Source: a virus. From it: a stretch of DNA of 64,000 bases. The notes under the pieces were generated by a model. The model made no database searches and had not been told where the DNA came from. It worked only from the letters and a program-made list of their open reading frames with translations. Location of the stretch: positions 1 to 64,000 of the IMG/VR virus record IMGVR_UViG_3300025133_000063. One strand, written 5' to 3'. The position numbers were made by a program, and so were the translations under genes. Within the stretch, counting starts at the first letter, position 1. Every line of letters starts with the position of its first letter. This document shows, one piece after another, positions 9,565 to 18,776 of this stretch.

Positions 9565-10995
9565 ATGGAAAAGGAAGATAAATTGTCACAGGCAACAGCT
9601 CAAGTATATCAGTTCGACGAGTCCGCAACACAGCACTTCAGACAATACGGAAAATCGTTTCAAGAGAAGATATTTCAGTGTCTTCTTCATGATAATCCTT
9701 GGGCATCCCAGATGTCAGAAGTCATGGAGCCTGATTATTTTGAGCTTCGCTATCTAGCGTATTTAACTGACAGATATTTCGCATACTTTCAAAAATACAA
9801 GACATGGCCAACATTACAGCTCTTGATAACAATAATCAAAGATGATCTTTCATCTGGAACGGATGTTCTATTACGTGATCAGATTATTGAGTATCTTGTA
9901 AGAGTAAAAAGTAACCCTAATGTAGGAGATCTTCAGTTTGTAAAAGACAAGACACTGGATTTCTGCCGTCGACAAGCATTTAAAGAGGCACTAGAAGAGG
10001 CAGTGACAATGGTTTCTGACGATAACTTCGATAGTGTTGTAGGACTTATGAAAAATGCAGTATCAGTCGGCATCCCAGTTTCAACTGGTCACGATTTTTT
10101 CGAAGACATAGAGGCAAGATTCGTTAAGATAGACAGACAAGTGTGTCCAACAGGTATTAAACAAATAGATGCTAAAGATATTTTAAATGGTGGGTTAGGA
10201 AGAGGAGAGCTCGCATGTATTGTTGCAAATACAGGCGTCGGAAAAAGTCACTTTTTAGTCGAGATGGGCGCGGCTGCATTGAAACTAGGAAAAAATGTAA
10301 TACATTACACGTTTGAACTTACAGAGACCGCTGTTGGTCTGAGATATGATTCTAATTTGTGTGGAATTCCGAGCAATGAAGTACAAGACAACAAAGAAAT
10401 AGTAATGAAGCGTTATTCAGATAAAGATTTGGGGAGACTAATAATAAAAGAATACCCAACAGGTTCTTGTACGATAAATATGATGAGAAATCATATTGAA
10501 AAGCTATCTCTAAAAGACTTCAAACCAAGTTTAATTGTTGTAGATTATGCAGATATTATGAAAAGCTCTAAAGCGTATGACTCGTTGAGGCATGAACTAA
10601 AACTAGTCTACGAAGAATTAAGAAACCTTGCTATGGAACTGAATGTTCCAGTTTGGACGGCATCACAAAGCAACAAAGACGGATCAAATTCAAATGTAGT
10701 CGGGCTAGAAAATATGGGTGAAGCATATGCAAAAGCACAGATCTGTGACGTCGTTCTTACTATCTCACGCAAACCAGAAGAAAAAGAGAGCGGGCAGGCA
10801 AGATTATTTGTTGCCAAAAATAGAGCCGGTAGAGACGGTATGCTATTTCCAATCAATATAGACACAGCTTGTTCAAAATTTAAGGTACTAACTGATACTT
10901 CTATGACATTTGACGAAGTCAATAAAAACGACAATCAGAAGATGAAAGACCTCCTGAAACAAAAATGGCATGAAGTTAGCGGAAGCAAACAATAA
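9565..10995 (+). CDS. Replicative DNA helicase (DnaB/gp41-like)
   Basis: Hexameric RecA-fold helicase that unwinds the fork. There is an N-terminal alpha-helical domain of about 180 residues. Walker A is NTGVGKSH at about 221-228, HYTFELTE follows (H1a), and Walker B is LIVVDYADI at about 322-330. SQSNKDGSN near 370 and SRKPEE near 405 fit the H3/H4 region. 476 aa matches DnaB and T4 gp41. It is the last gene in the SSB-RecA-exonuclease-helicase run. No primase was recognised in the window. Confidence 0.88.
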   Translation: MEKEDKLSQATAQVYQFDESATQHFRQYGKSFQEKIFQCLLHDNPWASQMSEVMEPDYFELRYLAYLTDRYFAYFQKYKTWPTLQLLITIIKDDLSSGTDVLLRDQIIEYLVRVKSNPNVGDLQFVKDKTLDFCRRQAFKEALEEAVTMVSDDNFDSVVGLMKNAVSVGIPVSTGHDFFEDIEARFVKIDRQVCPTGIKQIDAKDILNGGLGRGELACIVANTGVGKSHFLVEMGAAALKLGKNVIHYTFELTETAVGLRYDSNLCGIPSNEVQDNKEIVMKRYSDKDLGRLIIKEYPTGSCTINMMRNHIEKLSLKDFKPSLIVVDYADIMKSSKAYDSLRHELKLVYEELRNLAMELNVPVWTASQSNKDGSNSNVVGLENMGEAYAKAQICDVVLTISRKPEEKESGQARLFVAKNRAGRDGMLFPINIDTACSKFKVLTDTSMTFDEVNKNDNQKMKDLLKQKWHEVSGSKQ

Positions 10996-11055
10996 AATCA
11001 TTAATCAAATACAAAAAACAAGATAATATAAAATAACACTATACAAAGGTAGCAC

Positions 11056-13521
11056 ATGAAAAAAGCCATCACAATAGAAAGTGCAATTGAAAAATCAAAA
11101 CAATATTTCAAAGGCGACGAATTAGCCGCATCAGTTTTTCCTACAAAATACGCTCTTACAGACAAAGAAGGAAACCTCCACGAGGAAACGCCTGATGATA
11201 TGCACCGAAGAATGGCTAAGGAATTTGCAAGAATTGAGGCAAATTATAAAAACCCGTTAACAGAAACAGAAATTTATAATCTATTCTCATCATGGGAGGT
11301 AGTACCACAAGGCTCACCGATGTCAGGAGTTGGAAACCCATTTCAGGTTCAATCACTTTCTAATTGTTTTGTAATTGATAGTCCAGAAGATAGCTACGCT
11401 GGTATTCTACATACCGATCAACAACAGGTTCAAATCATGAAACGCCGAGGAGGCGTAGGATTTGATATCTCTAATATTCGCCCAAAAGGTCTTGCTACAT
11501 CAAATGCAGCTCGCACAACTGATGGCCTTGGTATCTTTATGGAACGCTTCTCTAATTCTACAAGAGAGGTTGCCCAAGGCGGCCGCCGCGGTGCATTAAT
11601 GATCTCAATTGATATTCGCCATCCAGAAATTGAAACATTCATTAATATCAAGCGCGATCTTACAAAAGTAACAGGCGCAAACATTTCCATCAGATTAAAC
11701 GATGAGTTTATGAATGCCGTAAAGAATGATGAAGAATTTCATTTACAATGGCCCGTGGAATCTGATAATCCTACAGTAACAAAGGTAGTAAGAGCTACAG
11801 AAATATGGGATCAAATAATAGATTCAGCTCATCAAATGGCAGAGCCTGGAATATTCTTTTGGGATAATGTACTCGATAATTCTATTCCAGATTGCTATGC
11901 TGATCTTGGATTTAAAACAGTAAGTAGTAATCCTTGCGGTGAAATTGTACTCTCACCAAAAGACAGTTGTCGACTTATGGTTGTCAACCTTGCAAAGTTT
12001 ATTCAAAAACCTTTTACCCAACAAGCTCGCTTTAATTGGCAAAAATTCTCAGATATAGTGCAAAAAGCCCAAAGATTAATGGACGATCTTATTGATCTAG
12101 AAGTTGAACAGGTAGATAAAATAATAAACAAAATACAAAGTGATCCAGAATCACAAAGTGTTAAAAGAATCGAGCTTGTTTTGTGGGAGGGAATTAAAGA
12201 GCAAGCGCTAAAAGGTAGAAGGACTGGCCTGGGTGTAACAGCAGTCGGCGATGCACTTGCAATGCTTAATCAGCAATATGGGTCAGATAAATCAATAAAA
12301 ACAATTGAAAAAATCTACAAACATCTTGGAATTAACTCACATATTTCATCATGTATAATGGCTGCTGAGAGAGGTCCCTTCCCTGTATTTTCACATGTAA
12401 GGGAGGCTGGTAACCAACACCTTGAAAAAATAATATCAGCAAGTGACGAATTGGCACACCTATATTCAAAGCATGGTCGTAGAAATATTGCACTTACAAC
12501 AACAGCACCAGCCGGATCGGTTTCAACCCTTACTCAAACAACTTCAGGTATCGAGCCTGCATTTATGCTCAAATATACTCGCCGCCGCAAAATTACTCAC
12601 AATGAAAATGTTGAAGCAAATTTTATAGATGCCATGGGCGATAAATGGGTAGAGTATGATGTATATCACCATGGTCTTAAGAAATGGATGGAAGTAACAG
12701 GAAACAACAATATAGAAGAATCTCCATATTGGGGATCAACTGCAAATGATCTTGACTGGAAACAAAGAGTAAAAATACAAGCAGTTGCCCAGAAATGGAT
12801 CGATCATAGTATTTCATCGACCTGTAATTTACCAGAAGATGCAACACCGGAAGACGTTAGAGAAATATATGAGGCCGCATGGAAATCAGGATGTAAAGGG
12901 TTTACTGTGTATAGGGAAGGCTCAAGATCAGGTGTATTGATTAATAAGTCAAAACAAAAAGAAAAACACCAATTTCAGACACATAGTGCACCAAAGCGCC
13001 CAGATATTCTTGAATGCGATATTCAACATGCATCAATCCAGGGTGAACAGTGGACAATATTGGTTGGTCTATTTGATGATAAGCCATATGAACTTCTTGG
13101 CGGCCTATCGGAATTTGTGACAATACCCTCAAAATATAAAAAAGGTAAAATTGTAAAACACCCTCGTAAAACAATGAATAGTATTTATGATCTTCATTTT
13201 GGCGAAAATGGTAATGAGGTAATAATCAAAAATATTGTAAGGGTGTTCAACAATCCAAACTACGCATCGTTTACCCGAGTCATCTCGCTTGGCCTTCGTC
13301 ATGGAACACCTGTAAACTATATGGTTGAACAATTACAAAAGGACAGAGAGGCTGACATGTTTTCATTTTCAAAGGTCATTGCTCGAGCCCTTAAAAAATA
13401 TATACAAAATGGAACAAAATCATCTGATAAAAAGTGTGGTAACTGCAGCGCTGTCGATACACTAATGTTTCAAGAAGGGTGTGTTACATGTAGCGCGTGT
13501 GCTGCATCTAAATGTTCATAA
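11056..13521 (+). CDS. nrdJ: Adenosylcobalamin-dependent ribonucleotide reductase (class II)
   Basis: Makes deoxyribonucleotides from ribonucleotides with coenzyme B12 as radical source, independent of oxygen. LSNCFV near 100 supplies the first redox Cys. RRGGVGFDISNIRP near 133-146 and NPCGEIVLSP near 292-301 (the thiyl-radical Cys) are class II/NrdJ signatures. ALTTTAPAGSVSTLTQTTSG lies near 478-497. The C-terminus carries CGNC and CVTCSACAASKC, a zinc-ribbon-like tail that reshuttles electrons. At 821 aa it is a full-length, single-subunit enzyme. No nrdA/B genes are in the window, so it may be the phage's sole reductase. Confidence 0.92.
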   Translation: MKKAITIESAIEKSKQYFKGDELAASVFPTKYALTDKEGNLHEETPDDMHRRMAKEFARIEANYKNPLTETEIYNLFSSWEVVPQGSPMSGVGNPFQVQSLSNCFVIDSPEDSYAGILHTDQQQVQIMKRRGGVGFDISNIRPKGLATSNAARTTDGLGIFMERFSNSTREVAQGGRRGALMISIDIRHPEIETFINIKRDLTKVTGANISIRLNDEFMNAVKNDEEFHLQWPVESDNPTVTKVVRATEIWDQIIDSAHQMAEPGIFFWDNVLDNSIPDCYADLGFKTVSSNPCGEIVLSPKDSCRLMVVNLAKFIQKPFTQQARFNWQKFSDIVQKAQRLMDDLIDLEVEQVDKIINKIQSDPESQSVKRIELVLWEGIKEQALKGRRTGLGVTAVGDALAMLNQQYGSDKSIKTIEKIYKHLGINSHISSCIMAAERGPFPVFSHVREAGNQHLEKIISASDELAHLYSKHGRRNIALTTTAPAGSVSTLTQTTSGIEPAFMLKYTRRRKITHNENVEANFIDAMGDKWVEYDVYHHGLKKWMEVTGNNNIEESPYWGSTANDLDWKQRVKIQAVAQKWIDHSISSTCNLPEDATPEDVREIYEAAWKSGCKGFTVYREGSRSGVLINKSKQKEKHQFQTHSAPKRPDILECDIQHASIQGEQWTILVGLFDDKPYELLGGLSEFVTIPSKYKKGKIVKHPRKTMNSIYDLHFGENGNEVIIKNIVRVFNNPNYASFTRVISLGLRHGTPVNYMVEQLQKDREADMFSFSKVIARALKKYIQNGTKSSDKKCGNCSAVDTLMFQEGCVTCSACAASKCS

Positions 13522-13564
13522 AATATTTGAAAAGATACTTAAATAACAAGAGGTTTATTAGTAA

Positions 13565-14167
13565 ATGAAGTGGACGACAACAATATCGCCTTTAATCAAA
13601 GAGATAGAATTACGAAAATCTCCAATTATAATTCGGGTGAATAGTTTTGATGAAAAATCAGCAAAAGAATTTCAAGAACAAGTCGCTCTAGCTCATAATA
13701 CAGGTCAAAAAGTAATTCCTGTCGTAATTGATTCATATGGTGGCCAGGTGTATTCTTTAATGACAATGATTTCAGCCATAAAACATTCAGAATTACCAGT
13801 CGCAACAATAGTAGAAGGTAAAGCAATGTCTTGTGGCGCCGTCTTACTTACGTTTGGCGAAGAAGGAATGAGATTTGCAGATCCTGATGCGACCATAATG
13901 ATCCATGACGTTAGTTCTGGTGGATATGGTAAAATTGAAGAGCTTAAGGCTGATGTTAAAGAAGCAGATCGTTTAGACGAGAAAATATATGTTATGATGG
14001 CAAGAAACTGTGGTAAAAAAGACGATTATTTCAAAAAGAAAGTTTTTACAAAAAAGCATGCTGATTGGTTTATGGACTCAAAAGAGGCTAAGAAACATAA
14101 CATAGTTAATCATCTTCGAGTACCAAAAATTGGTATAAGTGTATCCGTAGATATAGATTTTGAGTAA
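13565..14167 (+). CDS. clpP: ClpP-like serine protease
   Basis: Clp-protease-fold serine peptidase. IDSYGGQVYS at about 56-65 forms the oxyanion strand, GKAMSCGAVL at about 85-94 carries the nucleophile Ser (about 89), and ATIMIHDVSSG at about 108-118 carries the His. 200 aa is standard for ClpP. ClpP-fold proteins act as prohead proteases in many siphophages and in degradation with a Clp ATPase in bacteria. No Clp ATPase is seen here, so either role is open. It is monocistronic-looking, after a 43-nt gap containing AAATATTTGA. Confidence 0.8.
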   Translation: MKWTTTISPLIKEIELRKSPIIIRVNSFDEKSAKEFQEQVALAHNTGQKVIPVVIDSYGGQVYSLMTMISAIKHSELPVATIVEGKAMSCGAVLLTFGEEGMRFADPDATIMIHDVSSGGYGKIEELKADVKEADRLDEKIYVMMARNCGKKDDYFKKKVFTKKHADWFMDSKEAKKHNIVNHLRVPKIGISVSVDIDFE

Positions 14168-14172
14168 TTTAA

Positions 14173-14967
14173 GTGCTTAATTTTTTTTGCTTATCGAATA
14201 AAATAGAAGATAATATTTATGCTGCAGCAATTACTTCTGCAATTGCTAAAAAAGGTTTTAAGTGTACTCTTTTTGTTCGTGAAATTCCATATTTTGCTGA
14301 AAGATATGACAATATTAAAATAACGGCAGATTTACCAAAGGCTTTGTTACGAACTCGAAGATCAATTCATGATGATGTAGTTTATGATCGATATGATGAA
14401 AATAAACAATACATAAATGTGTGGTTAAATCAACTTCATGGTTCATTTATTTACGAGTCTATTAATAAAACTTTGTTATCTATTACAAAACATATAATAA
14501 GTACGTTAGGTATTAGGAAACGAATAACGATAGGTAATATACTATCTTCATCTTCGTCAAAATATATTGACGTTAAAACAAAACATCAAGCAACAGGCTT
14601 AATAAAGGTTTGTATACCACCCCAGACAATTACTAAACTTGAAAACGAGATTTCTATTTCGCTATCACAAATTTTTAGTGGATGCTCTAGAACCACATTT
14701 TATATTTTTGACGATAATCAAAAGTACAGATCGGGTAATTGTAAATCATTTACAGAAATAAACACCCTTATTAGTGCTATGATAGAGTCCGATGTTATAA
14801 TACTTTCTTCACCAGCATTTATTTTGCCATATACTAATATTATTAAGAAGCAAAAATTATTGTTTTTATCAAATATAGATAAGAATAGTAAAATAAAAAA
14901 CAAGACTGTTTTTTTGCCCAATCCAACATCAAACGATGTTATTAGATATTTGAGAACGCTATACTAA
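14173..14967 (+). CDS. Hypothetical protein, 264 aa
   Basis: Starts with GTG five nt after the ClpP stop. It is Ile/Ser/Lys-rich, with two alternating hydrophobic halves (IYAAAITSAIAKKGF near 15-29; DVIILSSPAFILPYTNI near 208-224). These suggest two Rossmann-like subdomains of the kind found in GT-B glycosyltransferases, but no catalytic motif was recognised. Function unknown. Confidence 0.55.
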   Translation: MLNFFCLSNKIEDNIYAAAITSAIAKKGFKCTLFVREIPYFAERYDNIKITADLPKALLRTRRSIHDDVVYDRYDENKQYINVWLNQLHGSFIYESINKTLLSITKHIISTLGIRKRITIGNILSSSSSKYIDVKTKHQATGLIKVCIPPQTITKLENEISISLSQIFSGCSRTTFYIFDDNQKYRSGNCKSFTEINTLISAMIESDVIILSSPAFILPYTNIIKKQKLLFLSNIDKNSKIKNKTVFLPNPTSNDVIRYLRTLY

Positions 14968-15005
14968 ATTTTACTCTTGTTATATTTAAAAACAAGGGTT
15001 AATAT

Positions 15006-15599
15006 ATGTTATATGCTATTTTATTTGCTGCGTTCCTCACCGGCTGTTGTCCATCTGCTGTAAAAAATGTTGACACAAACACAAGTGATAATTCTGGTTT
15101 AACACTAGAATTTGATAGCTGTTCTCAAAATATAGGTGATAATCCATGTGATTTCTCGCTTGTCAATCAGCACGGTACAACAATTAATTTGTATGATTTT
15201 TATGAAGAAATTATTATAGTTGATTTAAGCGTAATGTGGTGCGCGCCATGTCAACAAATGGCACAATCCGCGGACAGAATTGTTTTAGAGTATGGCGATG
15301 AGAATGTTGAATGGTTGACATTATTAATTGAAGATAATAGTGGTAATCCTCCAGATCAAGAAGATACAACATTATGGGCAACACAAAATAATATTACAGG
15401 TCATGTATTGGCAAGTGATAGAAGTATAATTGATAACACTCCCGAATTAATTACAGGTTATCCAGTTACCGGTTGGCCGACATTTGTTGTTATAGATGAT
15501 GAAATGGTTTTACGGTATGGTGTAACAGGGTGGAGTGAGGAAGTGCTTAAGCAAATGCTTGATGTACTTGTGTTGGAGAAACAAAGTAGAGATGGATAA
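15006..15599 (+). CDS. TlpA/thioredoxin-like lipoprotein
   Basis: Predicted envelope thiol-disulfide protein. The N-terminus is a lipoprotein signal (LYAILFAAFLTGCC, lipobox LTGC with Cys14). The mature part has CDFSLVNQHG and then SVMWCAPCQQ at about 75-84, the CxxC redox site of thioredoxins. GWPTFVVID near 158-166 contains the cis-Pro-type loop. The Ser-x-Met-Trp-Cys style is common in lipoproteins of Myxococcota-type bacteria, a hint to host or gene source (inference). It overlaps the endolysin gene by 8 nt. A lipoprotein redoxin in a phage could modify the periplasm or support a disulfide-containing lysis protein. Confidence 0.75.
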   Translation: MLYAILFAAFLTGCCPSAVKNVDTNTSDNSGLTLEFDSCSQNIGDNPCDFSLVNQHGTTINLYDFYEEIIIVDLSVMWCAPCQQMAQSADRIVLEYGDENVEWLTLLIEDNSGNPPDQEDTTLWATQNNITGHVLASDRSIIDNTPELITGYPVTGWPTFVVIDDEMVLRYGVTGWSEEVLKQMLDVLVLEKQSRDG

Positions 15600-16494
15600 A
15601 GTATTTTATAATAAGGCATCCGCTGATTCTCTCGGCTGGACACCTCAGTGGTTTAATTCTAGCCATCATGATGATCTACTCGTTTCAGCAATTAAAAAAT
15701 GGCAAAAGAAAAATGGATTAAAAGATGATGGTCTTTGTGGACCGACAACATATAGAAGAATATGGACTGAACGTGAGGCGGATATTGGAAATTTTATTAA
15801 TAAGTGTCCACCAGAAAAAGAGCAGTCATTTATTATCTGTAATTCGAAGCCTATTGTTATTAATTGGCCAAGAGTTGTTTTGTGGGATGAGCCAAATGGT
15901 CTTAAGGCTAAGGCGAACACACATTATAACAATGCCGGGAAAGAACCTCGTGATGTAAGCATGTTTGTAAATCATTGGGACGTATGTTTAAGCTCCGAAT
16001 CTTGTGCAAAAGTGTTAAACAATAAAGGAATATCGGTTCATTTTTGTATTGATAATGATGGAACAATATATCAGATGCTTGATACTCAACACGGTGCATG
16101 GCATGCCGGTGTATCCAAGGTAAATAAAAAATCAGTTGGTGTTGAAATTTCAAATGCCTATTATACCAAATATCAGGATTGGTATGTTAAAAATGGTTTT
16201 GGTGAAAGACCATTAATCGAAGATGCCAAAGTTAACGGTAGAACACTTAAGCCATTTTTAGGTTTTTATGATATTCAACTTCAAGCGTTAAAAGAATTAT
16301 GGCGTGCATGTGCATTAGCTTATGATATTCCACTATCTACACTTGAATCATCATCAACTAATTTTAAAACTTCTACTACAACAGAGTCAAAAGCAAAAGA
16401 TGGTTCATTTAGTGGATTTGTTAGTCATTATCACGTTAGTAAAAGGAAAATTGATTGTGCTGGTTTAGATATTGCAAAATTACTTAATGAATAA
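15592..16494 (+). CDS. N-acetylmuramoyl-L-alanine amidase endolysin with N-terminal binding domain
   Basis: Cleaves peptidoglycan at the MurNAc-L-Ala bond for lysis. Residues 1-55 form a PG_binding_1-like domain (LLVSAIKKWQKKNGL, GPTTYRRIW). The rest is an Amidase_2 domain with zinc ligand candidates in VNHWD (about 126-130) and SHYHVSKRKIDCAG near the C-terminus, plus AWHAG near 169. The ATG at 15592 is chosen because GGAGA lies 12 nt upstream and the domain begins there; an upstream in-frame ATG would run deep into the lipoprotein gene. Holin and spanin candidates lie 19 kb away at 34.5-35.5 kb. Confidence 0.88.
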   Translation: MDKVFYNKASADSLGWTPQWFNSSHHDDLLVSAIKKWQKKNGLKDDGLCGPTTYRRIWTEREADIGNFINKCPPEKEQSFIICNSKPIVINWPRVVLWDEPNGLKAKANTHYNNAGKEPRDVSMFVNHWDVCLSSESCAKVLNNKGISVHFCIDNDGTIYQMLDTQHGAWHAGVSKVNKKSVGVEISNAYYTKYQDWYVKNGFGERPLIEDAKVNGRTLKPFLGFYDIQLQALKELWRACALAYDIPLSTLESSSTNFKTSTTTESKAKDGSFSGFVSHYHVSKRKIDCAGLDIAKLLNE

Positions 16495-16544
16495 AAGCAT
16501 AAAAATGTAATATTTAGAAGTGTTACGTTTATGTCGAGGTCTTT

Positions 16545-17084
16545 ATGAGTGTACGCCTTCAGCGCCTTCGGGCACTTACGGATGAATTAGTCGTTCGTGA
16601 TCAAAAAAAGCTTAAACAGCTTGATTTATATCATGCGTTTTTTGATAACATTCCTGTAAATACGCTTACGTGGTCTATTGATTCAGAGTGTAATGTTACC
16701 ATAAAAAGTAAATCAACCTCAAGTGAATTAGGTGGTATTTTACCAAATGGAACAATTTATGATATGTATGCATGTGATAAAACAAACGAAACAAATGTTT
16801 ATTATCATAAAAAAGCCCTTACCGGTAATAAGCAGACGTATTTAGTGCAAGAGTGTAATGCTACATTTCTTACAACACTTGTTCCTGTTGAAAGTCAAGT
16901 AGAAAATAATATTGTTCATGGTTGTTTGTGGGATGTTACAAATTTAGTAAAACTTATTGAATCATATAAATTAGTTGAGTCAAATGTACCAGAACACAAT
17001 AAACAATTATTAGAACCGTTAAAGCAAGCTTTTAGGGAAAACAAACTTTTACAACTTGTAAAGGAAATGTTAAATGGGCGATAA
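16545..17084 (+). CDS. PAS-like small sensor-type protein
   Basis: 179 aa. After a basic helix (LQRLRALTDELVVRDQKKL) comes FFDNIPVNTLTWSID near 32-46, and later VPVESQVENNIVHGCLWDVT near 115-134, a PAS-fold layout of alternating strands ending in a G-x-x-x-D-V-T strand. There is no kinase or output domain. Phage PAS-like modules are often structural or regulatory. It overlaps the next gene by 11 nt. Confidence 0.5.
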   Translation: MSVRLQRLRALTDELVVRDQKKLKQLDLYHAFFDNIPVNTLTWSIDSECNVTIKSKSTSSELGGILPNGTIYDMYACDKTNETNVYYHKKALTGNKQTYLVQECNATFLTTLVPVESQVENNIVHGCLWDVTNLVKLIESYKLVESNVPEHNKQLLEPLKQAFRENKLLQLVKEMLNGR

Positions 17085-17406
17085 CGGTTCACAAAATGGT
17101 TGGAATGAATATTCGAGGCTTGTCCTTAAAGAGCTTGAAACCCTTTCTGCGTCAATCGATGATCTCCGAGAAGATCTTCAAGGTGTTAAGCAAGAAATTA
17201 CGAAAATTCAAGTAAAAGAAGATAATATTAACCAAGTTAGAGAATGGAAAGCAAAAATTGACGAAATTTCGTCACCAACTCAATTAAAAGAATATTTACT
17301 AAAGGTAGATGAGCTTATACAATTTAAGACAAAGTCGGTGACCGTATTTATGGTTGTACAATTTATAATGGCTCTGGCAGTTACATTGACAAAGGTGTTT
17401 TCATAA
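17074..17406 (+). CDS. Coiled-coil protein with C-terminal membrane anchor
   Basis: 110 aa. Residues about 20-80 are a heptad-like coiled coil (LETLSASIDDLREDLQGV). Residues about 88-108 are one hydrophobic helix (VFMVVQFIMALAVTLTKVF). This resembles XhlA-type or other phage membrane-anchored lysis accessories. It lies two genes after the endolysin and overlaps both neighbours (ATG shares the stop region), so a lysis role is plausible. Confidence 0.5.
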   Translation: MGDNGSQNGWNEYSRLVLKELETLSASIDDLREDLQGVKQEITKIQVKEDNINQVREWKAKIDEISSPTQLKEYLLKVDELIQFKTKSVTVFMVVQFIMALAVTLTKVFS

Positions 17407-17738
17407 TGTTAAGTAAAAGATATGTTCGTAATTTAATACATTCGGCAATAATAAAAGAAAATATGCATATGACTATTGATGGTGATGTGGTTCCACATGA
17501 TTGTGAAGATTGTATTAACGATTTGGATTTTAGAATTAATGATATGGTGTCAAGTAGAAACAAATGCCCTTCTGGCTCTGCGGCCCGGGCCCATTATAGT
17601 GGCGTTTTAAATGATTTGCGTAAAAAGCGCAGGCGCGCTATCAAGCACAATGTTGCCAAAGCCCCAGTAGATAATCATAATGATGATAATGATGATTTAT
17701 TAAAAACTTTTGTTGAACATATTTTAAGCGTAAAATAA
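17406..17738 (+). CDS. Small protein with tag-like N-terminus
   Basis: 110 aa, function unknown. The N-terminus MLSKRYVRNLIHSAIIKEN is a basic amphipathic helix ending I-K-E, like the packaging-type tags at 50-64 kb. The body has CEDCINDLDFRINDM and a Lys/Arg-rich stretch (LRKKRRRAIKHN), a layout seen in small DNA- or RNA-associated phage proteins. It overlaps its upstream neighbour by 1 nt. Confidence 0.5.
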   Translation: MLSKRYVRNLIHSAIIKENMHMTIDGDVVPHDCEDCINDLDFRINDMVSSRNKCPSGSAARAHYSGVLNDLRKKRRRAIKHNVAKAPVDNHNDDNDDLLKTFVEHILSVK

Positions 17739-17766
17739 ACTTATCATAATTGAGAGTTTAGACATT

Positions 17767-18552
17767 ATACTTGAAGGTCCACAATATCGACATATAGCGC
17801 ATAAACTAGCTAAAATTGTCTCTGGTAAAACGCTTGTATCAATTGATATACTGTCAGGTCGTTATAAAAAAAATGAATTAAGCGGACTGAAGAGGTTACG
17901 ATCGGATTTACCGTTAACTATAGCCGGTGCCGGCGTTCATGGTAGATTTATATACATAATATGTGATAATGAATTTGTGATTTGGAATACACTTGGTACA
18001 GCAGGTACATGGGTTACAGAAAAAACAGATACCTCGCGTTGTAAATTTACGTTTTCAGACAATTCAAGTTTATTTTTTACAGATTCAAGAAATTTTGGCA
18101 CATTAAAAATTGTTACTGGGCGCCATCAGACAATTGAAAAATTACAATCTTTAGGTATGGATTTACTTGCTAATGATCCAGGTGCTGGTTTGTTTTTAAC
18201 ACGTATTAGAAAGAAAAATTCTAGCAATATCTGTAAAGTACTAACAGATCAAAAAATAATTGCCGGAATTGGAAATTGTATAAAATCAGAAGTGTTGTGG
18301 CATGCAAAAATATATCCTTTTGCGATGGTTTCTGATTTATCTGATGCAGATATTGCTGAACTTTATAAAAGTATACGCGAAATCATGCATATAGGTTTTG
18401 AAACTAAAAATCAAAAAAATGATTACTTAGACAGTCTTTTTGTTTATAATAAGCAAGTGGATAAAACAGGAAATAATGTTATAAAAGGTATGACGCCTGA
18501 CAACAAAAACACCTATTGGGTTGAAAAGAAACAAATTCGAGGAAAAAAATGA
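17767..18552 (+). CDS. Nei/Fpg-family DNA glycosylase, non-standard start, zincless finger
   Basis: Base-excision repair enzyme. LEGPQYRHIAHKL at the N-terminus matches the Nei start (M-x-E-G-P). The H2TH element DQKIIAGIGNCIKSEVLW at about 161-178 is clear. The Met position is encoded by ATA at 17767 (ATT at 17764 just before); the frame is open back to 17734 with no ATG, GTG or TTG before the conserved start. A GAGAG lies 7-10 nt upstream. Residue 2 is Leu instead of the nucleophile Pro; Glu3 is kept. The C-terminal hairpin (VYNKQVDKTGNNVI, then NTYWVEKK) has lost all four zinc Cys, like the zincless finger of NEIL1. It may be a diverged enzyme, or the start may hide a base error. Confidence 0.72.
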   Translation: MLEGPQYRHIAHKLAKIVSGKTLVSIDILSGRYKKNELSGLKRLRSDLPLTIAGAGVHGRFIYIICDNEFVIWNTLGTAGTWVTEKTDTSRCKFTFSDNSSLFFTDSRNFGTLKIVTGRHQTIEKLQSLGMDLLANDPGAGLFLTRIRKKNSSNICKVLTDQKIIAGIGNCIKSEVLWHAKIYPFAMVSDLSDADIAELYKSIREIMHIGFETKNQKNDYLDSLFVYNKQVDKTGNNVIKGMTPDNKNTYWVEKKQIRGKK

Positions 18553-18749
18553 AACTAGACGATTCGGCTATTGCACAGATTGCCAAAAGCTTGCAGGTTG
18601 CAATGTTAACAGGAACAGATATTGTTGATAACTTACGGCAACTTGAGTTTATTTGTGAAGATAACACTTTACATGTAGATCCAGATTATGCTACCCGCTT
18701 TGAAGAAAATGTTGAAAAAATGTTGAGTGAAGTAAATCAAACCGTTTAA
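18549..18749 (+). CDS. Small acidic protein, 66 aa
   Basis: Overlaps the glycosylase stop by 4 nt (ATGA). Helical and acidic (DDSAIAQIAKSLQVAM, then RFEENVEKMLSE). No family recognised. Confidence 0.5.
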   Translation: MKLDDSAIAQIAKSLQVAMLTGTDIVDNLRQLEFICEDNTLHVDPDYATRFEENVEKMLSEVNQTV

Positions 18750-18776
18750 TATCTTCATATTTAGATGAGGGGTTAA

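Noticed and set aside
14970-14998. Terminator from CTTGTT/AACAAG after 14967
   Set aside because: Only a 6-bp A/T-rich stem with no U tract; more likely part of the ATATTTA-containing gap.
15535-15591. Longer endolysin starting at 15535
   Set aside because: It would overlap the lipoprotein gene by 65 nt; the ATG at 15592 starts the binding domain and has GGAGA upstream.
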